A stretch of DNA of 64,000 nt from Bifidobacterium mellis (GTDB taxonomy: Bacteria; Actinomycetota; Actinomycetes; Actinomycetales; Bifidobacteriaceae): positions 849,538-913,537 of the forward strand of contig NZ_KQ033885.1 of assembly GCF_000967265.1 (NCBI RefSeq), written 5' to 3'. Below are positions 45,037-53,483 of this stretch, piece by piece. Made by a program: the position numbers and the translations under genes. Every line of letters starts with the position of its first letter. Within the stretch, counting starts at the first letter, position 1. The notes beneath the pieces were generated by a model. The model searched no databases and had not been told where the DNA came from. It was given only the letters and a program-made list of their open reading frames with translations.

Positions 45037-46323
45037 TTACTGGTTTTCAGGCCCTTTCGTGGGGGCTTCATCGTAAAGAGAACCAGCCTTCCGGCCTACC
45101 AGTCTGCCCAGCAGGCCACGGCGATGATCGGGCCGGGCTGCCAGGGCCCGGGCGTAGACATCCAGAACCTGGTCGGTGACCCGCTCCCAGTCGTAGTCGC
45201 TGGCACGACGCATTCCGCACGAGGCCAGGTCCAGGCGGGCAGGTCGGTCGTCCAGCAGACCCAGGACCACCCGGGCGCAGTCCTCGGGGTCTGCGTTGGA
45301 GAACAGGCGTGCGCTGCGCCCGTTCTGGGAGACATCCTCGAAGGCGGGCAGGTCCGAGGCCACCACCGGGCAGCCCGCCGCCATGGCCTCGACCAGCACA
45401 ATGCCAAAGCTCTCTCCCCCGGTCTGCGGAGCCACATACAGGCCAAGGCTGTGGTAGAAGGAGGCCTTGTCCTCGTCGCTGATCCGTCCCAGGAAGGTGA
45501 AGTGCCGGGCCAGTCCGGGATCGACGGCTTCGAGTATTTCCCGGGCCTCCCCCTGGCCGTCACCTGCACACAGGAAGCGTGCTCCGGGCACCCGCCGAAG
45601 AATGGCAGGTGCGGCCTGGGCCAGAATCCTGAACCCCTTGCGCTCCTCCTTCATCCGTCCCAGGAATCCGATGGTGGGCTCCCGCTCGCTCCCCTGCCAT
45701 TCCGGGCGCGGTCGGGCATTGCGCAGGGCTCTGGTTTCAATGCCGTTGGGGATGATCTGGCTGGGTATGCCCGGCTCCAGCAGGTTCTGGGCGTTCTGCA
45801 TGGCCGAGGGGCTGACGAAGATGGCCTGGCTGATGTTGGCCAGGTATCGGCGCAGGTAGCGCCTGGTCAGCCTCAGGGCCAGCGGGGTCGTATCGAAGGC
45901 CGCATGGAAGGTGGCCACATAGGGGCAGGGAATGAATCCTGGCCGCAGGGGCTTGTGGCTCAGGGAGGGCACCTCGGGCTCGTGCAGGTGCAGGATGTCG
46001 AAGTGGCCCTGCCTGACCCACTGCCGGGTCTTGTGGCCGGCCACGCCGAAGTAGCTCAGGTTGGCCACCGATCCGTTGTAGGGAATGGAGAAGGAGGAGC
46101 CGGTGGTCTGCACCCAGAGGGGCATGTCCTGGGTGCGTCGGCCCGGGGCCAGAACCTGCACCTGGTGGCCGCGGTCCATAAGATGCCTGGCGAAGTCGCG
46201 GATGTGCAGTTGGACGCCGCCCGGGGTCTCGAAGGAGTAGGGCGAGATGATCCCCACCCGCAGAGGAGCCTTGATGGCGGCCCGCTCCGGCTCCCGCTCA
46301 GGCCTTTGTTCGGGTGCCTTCAT
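45037..46323 (-). CDS. pimA: GT4 mannosyltransferase, PimA-like
   Basis: A 428-residue GT-B glycosyltransferase. The N-terminal half has RVGIISPYSFETPGGVQLHIRD (split here as two pieces, near residue 20) and the C-terminal half has TIGFLGRMKEERKGF and ESFGIVLVEAMAAGCPVVAS, with the E-x7-E nucleotide-diphosphate site. By order (pgsA, patA, this gene) it is PimA, which adds mannose to phosphatidylinositol. The ATG at 46323 follows GGAGG and overlaps the end of patA by 26 bases. Confidence 0.9.
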   Translation of the reverse strand: MKAPEQRPEREPERAAIKAPLRVGIISPYSFETPGGVQLHIRDFARHLMDRGHQVQVLAPGRRTQDMPLWVQTTGSSFSIPYNGSVANLSYFGVAGHKTRQWVRQGHFDILHLHEPEVPSLSHKPLRPGFIPCPYVATFHAAFDTTPLALRLTRRYLRRYLANISQAIFVSPSAMQNAQNLLEPGIPSQIIPNGIETRALRNARPRPEWQGSEREPTIGFLGRMKEERKGFRILAQAAPAILRRVPGARFLCAGDGQGEAREILEAVDPGLARHFTFLGRISDEDKASFYHSLGLYVAPQTGGESFGIVLVEAMAAGCPVVASDLPAFEDVSQNGRSARLFSNADPEDCARVVLGLLDDRPARLDLASCGMRRASDYDWERVTDQVLDVYARALAARPDHRRGLLGRLVGRKAGSLYDEAPTKGPENQ

Positions 46324-47308
46324 GCCCGTCACCTCCCTTGTTCTCGGATGCCTGGGCCAGGATGAAGTCCGGCAGGTCGTGCATCCGGGATAGATCCAGA
46401 TCCTCAAGGAAAATCGGCTGGAGCATGTGCCAGTCCTCGGGATGCTCGCGAATGCCCTGGGCCCACTGGTCCACCCAGGCCTGGGTCAGGTCCTTGATGG
46501 CCTGCTCCCGGGGCATGTCCAGGTAGGGCTCGATGGCGATGGGCCCGTCCACCTGGCAGACATAGCCGTAGGGGGCCTTTGCCTGCCGTCGGCGCTCCCC
46601 CGTCAGCCTTTCCCTGTGCATGTTCACGGTATATAGGGGCAGACGGGCATCCAAGGCGATGACGGCAGGACCTGCGGCCACGCGAATCCAGGAGTCGAAG
46701 GCCTTGACGAAGACGCCTCGGCGGCTCAGGTCGCGGTCGGCCAGCAGGGGCACCACCTGGCCAGGCTTCCGCAGCAGGGTCGTCAGACGGCCGGTGATGT
46801 CCGGCTCGCCGGTCAGCAGGATGTTCATGCCCAGGCGGCGACGGATGTCTGCAAAGGTGTTCAGCATGCCCTGGTCTCTCAGCCGCTCGGCCACCGTGGT
46901 GACCTGGCCGACAGTGGAGCAGGCCCAGAATCCCGCGTAGTCCCAGTTGCCCTGGTGGCCCATGCCGATGGGCAGGGATCGCAGGCCGATGTCGCTCTTG
47001 GCCGGATCCGGGTAGGCGCTGCCGCCGCCGTGTATGCGTGCCAGCAGCTGCTCCTTGGTGCGGGCTCCCACGGTCAGGGCCTCGACGAAGTAGACGAAGT
47101 AGGAGCGCATGCCCTGGCGCGAGGTGCGCCGCATGCTGCGACGGTCGGCCTCTGGCATGACATGGGCCAGGTTGCGCTCCAGCTGTCTGACACCGCCTAT
47201 CCGAAACAGCCAGCAAAGGTCGGCCGCCGCCAGGAATAGGCCGCGCAGCAGCCCCTCGGGCACCAGACGCGCATGCTGCGCCAGAAAGATGAGCAGTCGG
47301 TCCGGCAT
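46298..47308 (-). CDS. Phosphatidylinositol mannoside acyltransferase, PatA-like
   Basis: A 336-residue member of the LpxL/HtrB lysophospholipid acyltransferase family. The catalytic HxxxxD-like site is GHQGNWDYAGFWA near residue 117, followed by RLGMNILLTGEPDITGRL, and the conserved Arg/Glu region is PLLADRDLSRRGVFV. With its neighbours it would acylate the mannose of PIM lipids at the inner membrane face. It lies 4 bases after pgsA; its end overlaps pimA. Confidence 0.9.
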   Translation of the reverse strand: MPDRLLIFLAQHARLVPEGLLRGLFLAAADLCWLFRIGGVRQLERNLAHVMPEADRRSMRRTSRQGMRSYFVYFVEALTVGARTKEQLLARIHGGGSAYPDPAKSDIGLRSLPIGMGHQGNWDYAGFWACSTVGQVTTVAERLRDQGMLNTFADIRRRLGMNILLTGEPDITGRLTTLLRKPGQVVPLLADRDLSRRGVFVKAFDSWIRVAAGPAVIALDARLPLYTVNMHRERLTGERRRQAKAPYGYVCQVDGPIAIEPYLDMPREQAIKDLTQAWVDQWAQGIREHPEDWHMLQPIFLEDLDLSRMHDLPDFILAQASENKGGDGHEGTRTKA

Positions 47309-47312
47309 AGGC

Positions 47313-47987
47313 TCACTCGTGGTTGGGGTTGGCGGGCTGCGGGTTGCGGCTCATGTCCTTGGCGACGTGGCTGATCCGCTGCCAGACGGTGACGATGCCC
47401 AGCAGGGCCAGCAGGACCAGGAAGCAGCTGAGCACGGCCAGGGGCAGCCCGGCTCCCGTCAGGGCCATGCCCACCAGGATGATGACCAGCCGGTCCGATC
47501 TGGTGGCGATGCCATTCTTGGCCTCGAAGCCCTCGGCCTCGGCCCGGGCCCGGGCGTAGGAGGTGACGAAGGAGGTCATGATGGCGAAGAGGGCTGCAGC
47601 CATGCCCACCTGTGCCCAGATGTCGGGACTTTGGTGGCTGCCATCGGCCACCCAGGCCAGCTCGTGGCGCCGCAGGTAGATGATGACCCCGGTCAGGACG
47701 GCCCAGTCGGCTATCCGGTCAAGGGTGGAGTCCAGGAAGCCCCCGAACTGGGTGCCACCGCCGGTCAGCGCGGCCACGGAACCATCCAGGGAGTCGAAGG
47801 CCACCAGGATGGCCAGGACGATGGCCCCGGGCAGGAGCCAGCCGGTGAACCCGGTCGCGATGGCTACCAGGGTGGTGCCTACGGCTCCGCTGATGGTGAC
47901 ACCGTTGGCGCTCACGCCCAGACGAACCAGGCCGCGGGCGATGGGGGCGATGATGCGCTTCCAGGGGCGCCGTAGATGCTCGAACAT
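47313..47987 (-). CDS. pgsA: Phosphatidylinositol phosphate synthase, CDP-alcohol family
   Basis: A 224-residue membrane enzyme that joins CDP-diacylglycerol with inositol phosphate. The CDP-alcohol phosphotransferase motif is DSLDGSVAALTGGGTQFGGF and continues LDSTLDRIAD: Asp65, Asp68-Gly69, Gly83, Asp86 and Asp90 are in place. The invariant Arg after DGxxA is Ala73 in this reading, which is unusual. Six membrane helices are visible. Gene order and length (224) fit the actinobacterial PIP synthase. Confidence 0.87.
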   Translation of the reverse strand: MFEHLRRPWKRIIAPIARGLVRLGVSANGVTISGAVGTTLVAIATGFTGWLLPGAIVLAILVAFDSLDGSVAALTGGGTQFGGFLDSTLDRIADWAVLTGVIIYLRRHELAWVADGSHQSPDIWAQVGMAAALFAIMTSFVTSYARARAEAEGFEAKNGIATRSDRLVIILVGMALTGAGLPLAVLSCFLVLLALLGIVTVWQRISHVAKDMSRNPQPANPNHE

Positions 47988-47990
47988 CGG

Positions 47991-50036
47991 TCAGTCCTGA
48001 CTGCAGGAGGTGTTCGCTCGGAAGTCGTCTGCCGAGTTGATCTGGGCGCGGACCTTGATGGCCTCGTTGATCCAGGCGCGGGCCTGCTCCACGGGCACCC
48101 CGTTGAGCTGGCTGCCGTCGCGGAAGCGGAAGGAGACCGCGTTCTTGGAGACATCCTCCTCACCGGCGATCAGGATGAAGGGGGCCTTGGACTTGGCCGC
48201 GTTGCGGATCTTCTTGCCGAAGCGGTCGTCGGAGCGGTCGATCTCGCAGCGGACCATGTCGTCGCGCAGCTGGTCCAGCAGGTGCTCCAGGTGGGGGGCG
48301 AACTCGTCGGCCACGGGCACGGCCTGCACCTGGACGGGGGCCAGCCAGGCCGGGAAGGCGCCGGCGTAGTGCTCCAGCAGGATGGCGAAGAAGCGCTCGA
48401 TGGAGCCGAAGAGGGCCCGGTGGATCATGACCGGCCGCTGGCGGGAGCCGTCGGCGGCGATGTACTCCAGCTGGAAGCGCTCGGGCAGGTTGAAGTCCAG
48501 CTGAATGGTGGAGACCTGCCAGGTGCGCCCGATGGCATCCCGGGCCTGCACGGAGATCTTGGGCCCGTAGAAGGCAGCGCCCTCGGGGTCGTCGACCAGC
48601 TCCAGCCCGGAGTCCTTGGCCACCTCGGCCAGGGTGTTGGTGGCCTCCTCCCAGACCTCGTCGGAGCCGACGAACTTGTTGGGATCCTTGGTGGACAGCT
48701 CCAGATAGAAGTCGTTGAGGCCGAAGTCCTTCAACACCTTGAGCACGAACTGGAGCAGGTTGGTCAGCTCCCCCTTCATCTGGTCCCTGGTGCAGTAGAT
48801 GTGGGAGTCGTCCTGGGTCAGGCCGCGCACGCGGGTCAGGCCGTGGACCTCGCCGGACTTCTCGTAGCGGTAGACGGTGCCGAACTCGAACAGCCGCAGG
48901 GGCAGCTCCTTGTAGGAGCGCTGGCGGGACTTGAAGATCAGGTTGTGCATGGGGCAGTTCATGGGCTTCAGGTAGTAGTCGAAGCCCTGGCGGGTCACCT
49001 TGCCGTTGGCGTCCTTCTCCTCGTCCAGGTGCATGGGCGGGTACATGCCGTCCTTGTACCACTGCAGGTGGCCTGAAATCTCGTAGAGGTGGCCCTTGGT
49101 GATGTGCGGGGTCTGCACGAAGGAGTAGCCGTTGCGCCGGTGCATCTGGCGGGAGTAGTCCTCCATGGCGTTGATGATGGCCGCGCCCTTGGGGTGGAAG
49201 ACGGGCAGCCCGGGCCCGATCTCGTCCGGGAAGGAGAAGAGGTCCATCTCGGCGCCCAGCTTGCGGTGGTCGCGGCGGGCGGCCTCCTCCAGACGGGCAG
49301 TGTAGGCCTTCATGTCGTCCTTGTTGGCCCAGGCGGTGCCGTAGATGCGCTGGAGCATGGGGTTCTTCTCGTCCCCGCGCCAGTAGGCGGCAGCCGTGCG
49401 CATGAGCTTGAAGCTGCGGATGTAGCGGGTGTTGGGCAGGTGGGGGCCCCGGCAGAGGTCCTTCCAGACCGTGTTGCCCTCGCGGTCCAGATTGTCATAC
49501 ATGGTCAGCTCGCCGCCGGTGGCCACCTCGGTGGCCTCCTCGCTGTTGATCTCGGCCTCCTTGGCCCCGATCAGCTCCAGCTTGTAGGGCTGGTCGGCCT
49601 CCTCCTTGCGGGCCTCCTCTTCGGTGACCACGCGCCGGCGGAAGCTCTGGGAGGACTTGATGATCCGCTTCATCCGCTGTTCGATCTGCTTGAGGTCGTC
49701 GGGGGTGAAGGGCTTGTCCACGTCGAAGTCGTAGTAGAAGCCGTCCTTGATGACCGGGCCGATGCCCAGCTTGGCGTCCGGGCGGATCTCCTGGACGGCC
49801 TGGGCCATGACGTGGGTGGCCGAGTGCCGCATGATGGCCAGTCCCTGGTCGCTCTCCAGGGTGATGGGCTCGACCTTGTCGCCCTCGTGCAGGGGTGTGT
49901 AGAGGTCGCGTGGCTGCCCGTTGAGGTCGACAGCGATGATGTCCTTGTCGTCAGCAAAAAGCTGGACGCCAGTCTGATCCGCCGCCACCTCCTTCCGTTC
50001 GCCCTTGACGATGATGGAGATGCTCGACTGTGTCAT
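47991..50036 (-). CDS. thrS: Threonyl-tRNA synthetase
   Basis: A class II tRNA synthetase of 681 residues. The N-terminal TGS domain is [17 protein letters not shown] onward, the editing domain has [17 protein letters not shown] with the zinc or catalytic His region, and the core carries [17 protein letters not shown], the motif 2 loop [14 protein letters not shown] and the motif 3 [15 protein letters not shown]-terminal anticodon-binding domain follows. The frame extends left of the start far beyond 50036, but the TGS domain begins at this ATG, preceded by AAGGA. It lies 3 bases before pgsA. Confidence 0.97.
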   Translation of the reverse strand: MTQSSISIIVKGERKEVAADQTGVQLFADDKDIIAVDLNGQPRDLYTPLHEGDKVEPITLESDQGLAIMRHSATHVMAQAVQEIRPDAKLGIGPVIKDGFYYDFDVDKPFTPDDLKQIEQRMKRIIKSSQSFRRRVVTEEEARKEEADQPYKLELIGAKEAEINSEEATEVATGGELTMYDNLDREGNTVWKDLCRGPHLPNTRYIRSFKLMRTAAAYWRGDEKNPMLQRIYGTAWANKDDMKAYTARLEEAARRDHRKLGAEMDLFSFPDEIGPGLPVFHPKGAAIINAMEDYSRQMHRRNGYSFVQTPHITKGHLYEISGHLQWYKDGMYPPMHLDEEKDANGKVTRQGFDYYLKPMNCPMHNLIFKSRQRSYKELPLRLFEFGTVYRYEKSGEVHGLTRVRGLTQDDSHIYCTRDQMKGELTNLLQFVLKVLKDFGLNDFYLELSTKDPNKFVGSDEVWEEATNTLAEVAKDSGLELVDDPEGAAFYGPKISVQARDAIGRTWQVSTIQLDFNLPERFQLEYIAADGSRQRPVMIHRALFGSIERFFAILLEHYAGAFPAWLAPVQVQAVPVADEFAPHLEHLLDQLRDDMVRCEIDRSDDRFGKKIRNAAKSKAPFILIAGEEDVSKNAVSFRFRDGSQLNGVPVEQARAWINEAIKVRAQINSADDFRANTSCSQD

Positions 50037-50112
50037 GAATGCCGTCCTTGCTATCGGAGCCCGCGTTACAGGGTGCAGGCTGGACATGGTTATCGAGCCA
50101 CAGCCTAGGTCG

Positions 50113-50943
50113 TCACTCAGACAAGGAGGGGCCTTTGTTGCCCATGGAGCGCAGATAATCCTCGGCTTCCCGGACCAGCTCTTCGGCGGCCGGCTCGTCC
50201 ACCTGGGCCTGGTCGACGTCCATCTCCAGACGGTGGACGTAGTTGGCCAGGTCGTCGTTGCAGCGCAGCAGCATTCCGGCCTGGGCCTTCCACTCGGCGG
50301 CCTTGCGGGGCAGCTCCCCCTCGTCAAGGTGGACGCCGAGCATGGCCGAGAGCCTTTGCAGCAGCTGCAGGGTGCCCTGGGCGCACTCGTCGCTGCCCAG
50401 GTACTGGGGAACGGAGACCCAGATGGACTCGGTGCTGTAGCCGTCTTGGGTGGCCAGGGCATCCAGAACGGTGGGGATGCCTATGGGGCCGGAATGGCCG
50501 TCGGTGTCGGTCTTGGGCTGGTCGCCGGCCAGGTCGTCGATGGGCAGGGGCCTGGTGTGGGGGCAGTCGGCGAACATGGCGCCCAGGGTGATGATGGCCT
50601 CCGCCTCGTCGTCTTCGGCCCAGTGGATGCTGCGCCGGCAGAAGTCGCTCCAGTGGTAGTTGGGCTCCGGGCCCATCTCCAGCAGCAGGGTGTGGGTGTC
50701 ATCAATCCGCACCCGGTAGATCTTGGCGGAGGGCCAGATGATCCGCCGCCGACCCTGCACATGGCAGAGCATGGGCCGTGACATCTGGTAGTCGTAGAAC
50801 CCGTCGCCCGGAATGCTGCCGATCTCGTGGGACTCGTAGACGTTCAAGAGGTGGCGGATGACGTTGGTCGAGGCTGAGCACGCATCGTTCCAGCCATCGA
50901 AGGCGGCCACCATGGTGCAGTGCTGCCTGGCTTCTTCACTCAT
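50113..50943 (-). CDS. PAC2 family protein
   Basis: A 276-residue protein with the PAC2 fold of proteasome-assembly-chaperone-like proteins, common in actinobacteria: [18 protein letters not shown] at the start, [17 protein letters not shown] and [19 protein letters not shown] in the middle, [20 protein letters not shown] later, and a helical C-terminus. Function is unknown. I take the ATG at 50943, just after a GGTGATAGGT run; the ATG at 50991 has no site. Confidence 0.88.
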   Translation of the reverse strand: MSEEARQHCTMVAAFDGWNDACSASTNVIRHLLNVYESHEIGSIPGDGFYDYQMSRPMLCHVQGRRRIIWPSAKIYRVRIDDTHTLLLEMGPEPNYHWSDFCRRSIHWAEDDEAEAIITLGAMFADCPHTRPLPIDDLAGDQPKTDTDGHSGPIGIPTVLDALATQDGYSTESIWVSVPQYLGSDECAQGTLQLLQRLSAMLGVHLDEGELPRKAAEWKAQAGMLLRCNDDLANYVHRLEMDVDQAQVDEPAAEELVREAEDYLRSMGNKGPSLSE

Positions 50944-51030
50944 ACCTATCACCCTACCGGTAGGAAGCCTTGTATTTCGCGGCTTTGCCATCAGCGGAGG
51001 GTGGCTCTATGACGCGGCGACACGCGCTTT

Positions 51031-51059
51031 TTGCCAAGTGCGGAGGTCTACGCTACAGT
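51031..51059 (+). promoter_or_regulatory. Promoter of the tRNA cluster
   Basis: TTGCCA (51031-51036) and TACAGT (51054-51059) are separated by exactly 17 bases, about 47 bases upstream of the first tRNA. It is a good sigma-70-type match in the right place and orientation. Confidence 0.6.
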
Positions 51060-51105
51060 AGTGCAACGTGCTTCGGCAGTCACCACCACGGTGAAAGTTG
51101 AATGT

Positions 51106-51178
51106 GCGGGCATAGCTTAGTTGGTAAAGCGCGACCTTGCCAAGGTCGAGACCGCGGGTCCGAGTCCCGTTGCCCGCT
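51106..51178 (+). tRNA. tRNA-Gly (GCC)
   Basis: A 73-base cloverleaf. The acceptor arms GCGGGCA and TGCCCGC pair fully, the anticodon arm CGACC-TTGCCAA-GGTCG gives anticodon GCC, and the T arm contains GGTCCGAGTCC. There is no encoded CCA. Confidence 0.95.
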
Positions 51179-51205
51179 CGAGGTTTCGAGCAGTTTAACC
51201 AATAC

Positions 51206-51276
51206 GGTGGGTTAGCCAAGCGGTTAGGCAGCGGCCTGCAAAGCCGTATAGACGAGTTCGACTCTCGTACCCACCT
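51206..51276 (+). tRNA. tRNA-Cys (GCA)
   Basis: A 71-base cloverleaf. Acceptor GGTGGGT pairs with ACCCACC, the anticodon loop CTGCAAA gives GCA, and the T arm has GAGTTCGACTC. It follows tRNA-Gly by 27 bases. Confidence 0.95.
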
Positions 51277-51299
51277 CTCTCTCGAAACGAGAATGACCC

Positions 51300-51371
51300 G
51301 GGCGGTTGGCGCAGAGGTAGCGCACTTCCCTGACACGGAAGGGGTCACTGGTTCGAATCCAGTATCGCCCA
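51300..51371 (+). tRNA. tRNA-Val (GAC)
   Basis: A 72-base cloverleaf. Acceptor GGGCGGT pairs with ATCGCCC (one G-T pair), the anticodon arm CTTCC-CTGACAC-GGAAG gives GAC, and the T arm is CTGGTTCGAATCCAG. Confidence 0.95.
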
Positions 51372-51402
51372 CGAGGATCACTTCGGTGGTCTTTCCCAAT
51401 CC

Positions 51403-51475
51403 GGGCGATTGGCGCAGCGGCTAGCGCACTTCGTTCACACCGAAGGGGTCGCAGGTTCGATTCCTGCATCGCCCA
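51403..51475 (+). tRNA. tRNA-Val (CAC)
   Basis: A 73-base cloverleaf. Acceptor GGGCGAT pairs with ATCGCCC, the anticodon arm CTTCG-TTCACAC-CGAAG gives CAC, and the T arm is GCAGGTTCGATTCCTGC. It is very similar to the preceding tRNA-Val, a likely duplication. Confidence 0.95.
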
Positions 51476-52076
51476 CCTGGATTTTCCACTTCTCCCCTAT
51501 TTTCCATCTAGAGACAGTTTTCAGTCAGTAATTGATGCCTGCAAATCTTCTCAATTTTCAGTGATCGTATTCCTAATGATCCCCGACTAATTATTCCTCC
51601 AGCTGGAATTCAGGTAATAAATTATTGTTACCAATACAAACCAGGTTTACTTTTCAGGCTCTCCTGCATTGGTCGTATCGGCTGAATTGCGCACCAGCTG
51701 CCGCTTGCTATGCCGGTTGTCATGGCAGATAGCGAACGGAGTGTTGAGCATGTCCGGGACCTTGTGATAATTTGCTCTTAGCAACAGGTCGGGGGACCTG
51801 CCAGAAACGGGAGTACCTGATGCATCCTTGAAGAGGTGATAGCATGAAGAAAGGCCTAGGCCAATGAGGGCACGTAACTAGCCTGGCTGAATCTGCAATG
51901 CACCGCAGCTTGAGGAAACTGTGGTCTCCCTGTTTTACCTATGAAATACTTGCGTGGTCTGTATGTGTGACCACGTTCCGGTTGTCGCCAATGGCGGCGG
52001 CCGCGGTGTAAAGCTCCTCCGGCGGCACAGAAATATACCCCCCTCTCCTGCCGCCGGAGGTTTTACTTTTCAGGCC
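51476..52076. other. Structured intergenic region after the tRNAs
   Basis: There is no protein gene. It contains CAGGTC-GGGG-GACCTG near 51786, a seven-codon frame at 51844 with AGAGGTG upstream, a CGTGGTC/GACCACG hairpin at 51953-51975 and a strong terminator at 52016. The last 130 bases could be a small RNA. The place just after a tRNA would suit integration, but no integrase or repeat of a tRNA end is seen. Confidence 0.4.
52016..52060 (+). terminator. Terminator, plus-strand form
   Basis: Twelve-base perfect arms (CCTCCGGCGGCA and TGCCGCCGGAGG) with a 21-base loop, followed on the plus strand by TTTTACTTTT. It ends whatever is transcribed rightwards from the tRNA region and may also serve the minus-strand regulator gene. 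Confidence 0.8.
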
Positions 52077-52730
52077 CTATTTGAGGGCCTGCAGGTACCG
52101 GTAAAGGGTGGGAATCGAAATCTTGAGCTCGGGAGCGACGATGCCCACCGCGCCCTTGATGAGGAAGATGCCCCGGTCCTTGATGTTGCGGATGATGTCC
52201 AGCCTGTCCTGCTTGGTCAGCTTGTCCATGGGGATGTTGAACTGGCGGACCTCATCCCTGGTGATCCTACGGATGTTCTCCGCAGGCTCCTCGCTCACGT
52301 GGCTGCGCGAGGTCTCCGTGGAGATCTGCACATCGTCGGAGTCAATCGAGGACAGGGTCTGCAGCACATGGGCGGCCTGCTGCAGCTCGGTGATGTTGAT
52401 ACTGATGCAGAGCAGGCCAATGACGGTCTGCTCCTGGTTGCGGATCAGGTAGGAGGAGACGCGGAACTCATGCTTGTTCAGGCGGCGCCCCCGGTAGTCG
52501 GAGACGAAGTCGGCCCCGTCCTGGTCGGCCCGTATGGCCAGTTGGAGCGTCTGGTCCGTAACCCCGTCGCCCAGGGAGCGTCCGGATAGCTGCCCGTTGC
52601 GGATGAAGACGATGGAATTCTCCGGGCGGGTGATGTCATGCACCACAATCTCGGCCATGGGACCGAAGGAATCGGCTATGAATTCTGCCAGGGGAAATAC
52701 CTCTTCAAGGTTGTCTACTGTGAAATGCAT
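52077..52730 (-). CDS. DauR/YheO-type PAS-HTH regulator
   Basis: A 217-residue regulator with an N-terminal PAS-like YheO domain (LAEFIADSFGPMAEIVVHDI, then SVIGLLCISINITELQ-like segments) and a C-terminal helix-turn-helix (IFLIKGAVGIVAPELKISIP, then TLYRYLQAL). This family regulates amino acid or D-amino acid use in some bacteria, such as DauR. No target is nearby; it stands alone between the terminator and the long spacer before the RCC1 gene. Confidence 0.87.
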   Translation of the reverse strand: MHFTVDNLEEVFPLAEFIADSFGPMAEIVVHDITRPENSIVFIRNGQLSGRSLGDGVTDQTLQLAIRADQDGADFVSDYRGRRLNKHEFRVSSYLIRNQEQTVIGLLCISINITELQQAAHVLQTLSSIDSDDVQISTETSRSHVSEEPAENIRRITRDEVRQFNIPMDKLTKQDRLDIIRNIKDRGIFLIKGAVGIVAPELKISIPTLYRYLQALK

Positions 52731-53483
52731 GGCTGATCCTCAACATCCTAACAGGGCGGCTTGTAGCCACCGGTTGGTGCTGCGGGAAGCGAAAGGCATT
52801 GGATGGCGTGATATGGTCCATCACCTCCATACCAGCTAATCGGCCTCCTCTAATCCCGTATATTAGACCTTCTTTTGCGCACTTCAGTCCGTTACATACG
52901 GCCTATTGAGGCCGCAGGAGAGCCGAAGTGCCGAAGGAGTTTTCATGGTAGCGCACGAAAGCGGCTGAATCTTGCTTTTCGCAAACCCGGCCAGTCGTAA
53001 CGGACGCAGCGTTGTAGCGAAGCCGCTTCCCACCTATCCTGCAGGACGGGATGAGAGCGGAAACCTGGTAATCATGGGGAACCGAGTGATTCAGAAGCTG
53101 AGGATACGTACCTGTAGCGCGCCTAGGACAAAGTGCATGAACAATGTGAGTCTGGTCACGTATTTTGGGATCGGTTGGATCTAAAGGCCACTTTGTCAAA
53201 GAAATTAAACAAGTTGATACGACACATGTCTGAATGGATAAACAGCGGCCGGGCCGGCTGGTGGCTGTTGAGCCTCCTGGCCTGCCCGGCCGTGTTTCCT
53301 CCTCTCCCAGGCGGAGGCGGGGGCGTGCATGCCTGCCCTCGGCTTCCGCCTGCAGAAGTGTGGTGGGGGCGCGGGAGGGAAGTGTCGGGCTCTCTTGGGG
53401 TTTGAGCCTTGATTGACACGTTTCCTCCCTGCTCCCCCTATATGGGCCGGGGGCGGGGGGATTGATACGCCGCCCGGCCGCTC
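52731..53483. other. Long non-coding stretch before the RCC1 gene end
   Basis: Over 700 bases without a supported gene. A minus-strand frame at 52903-53199 and a plus-strand one at 53133 have no family and no sites. GCCGGGC at about 53250 and GCCCGGC at about 53285 form a GC-rich dyad that may help end the RCC1 transcript. A decayed mobile element is possible but not shown. Confidence 0.35.

Noticed and set aside
51206-51475. tRNA genes as a phage or island attachment site
   Set aside because: No integrase and no repeated tRNA end are visible in the window.
52903-53199. 98-residue minus-strand frame in the long non-coding stretch
   Set aside because: No binding site, no family and no overlap with any known signal; it could be chance.
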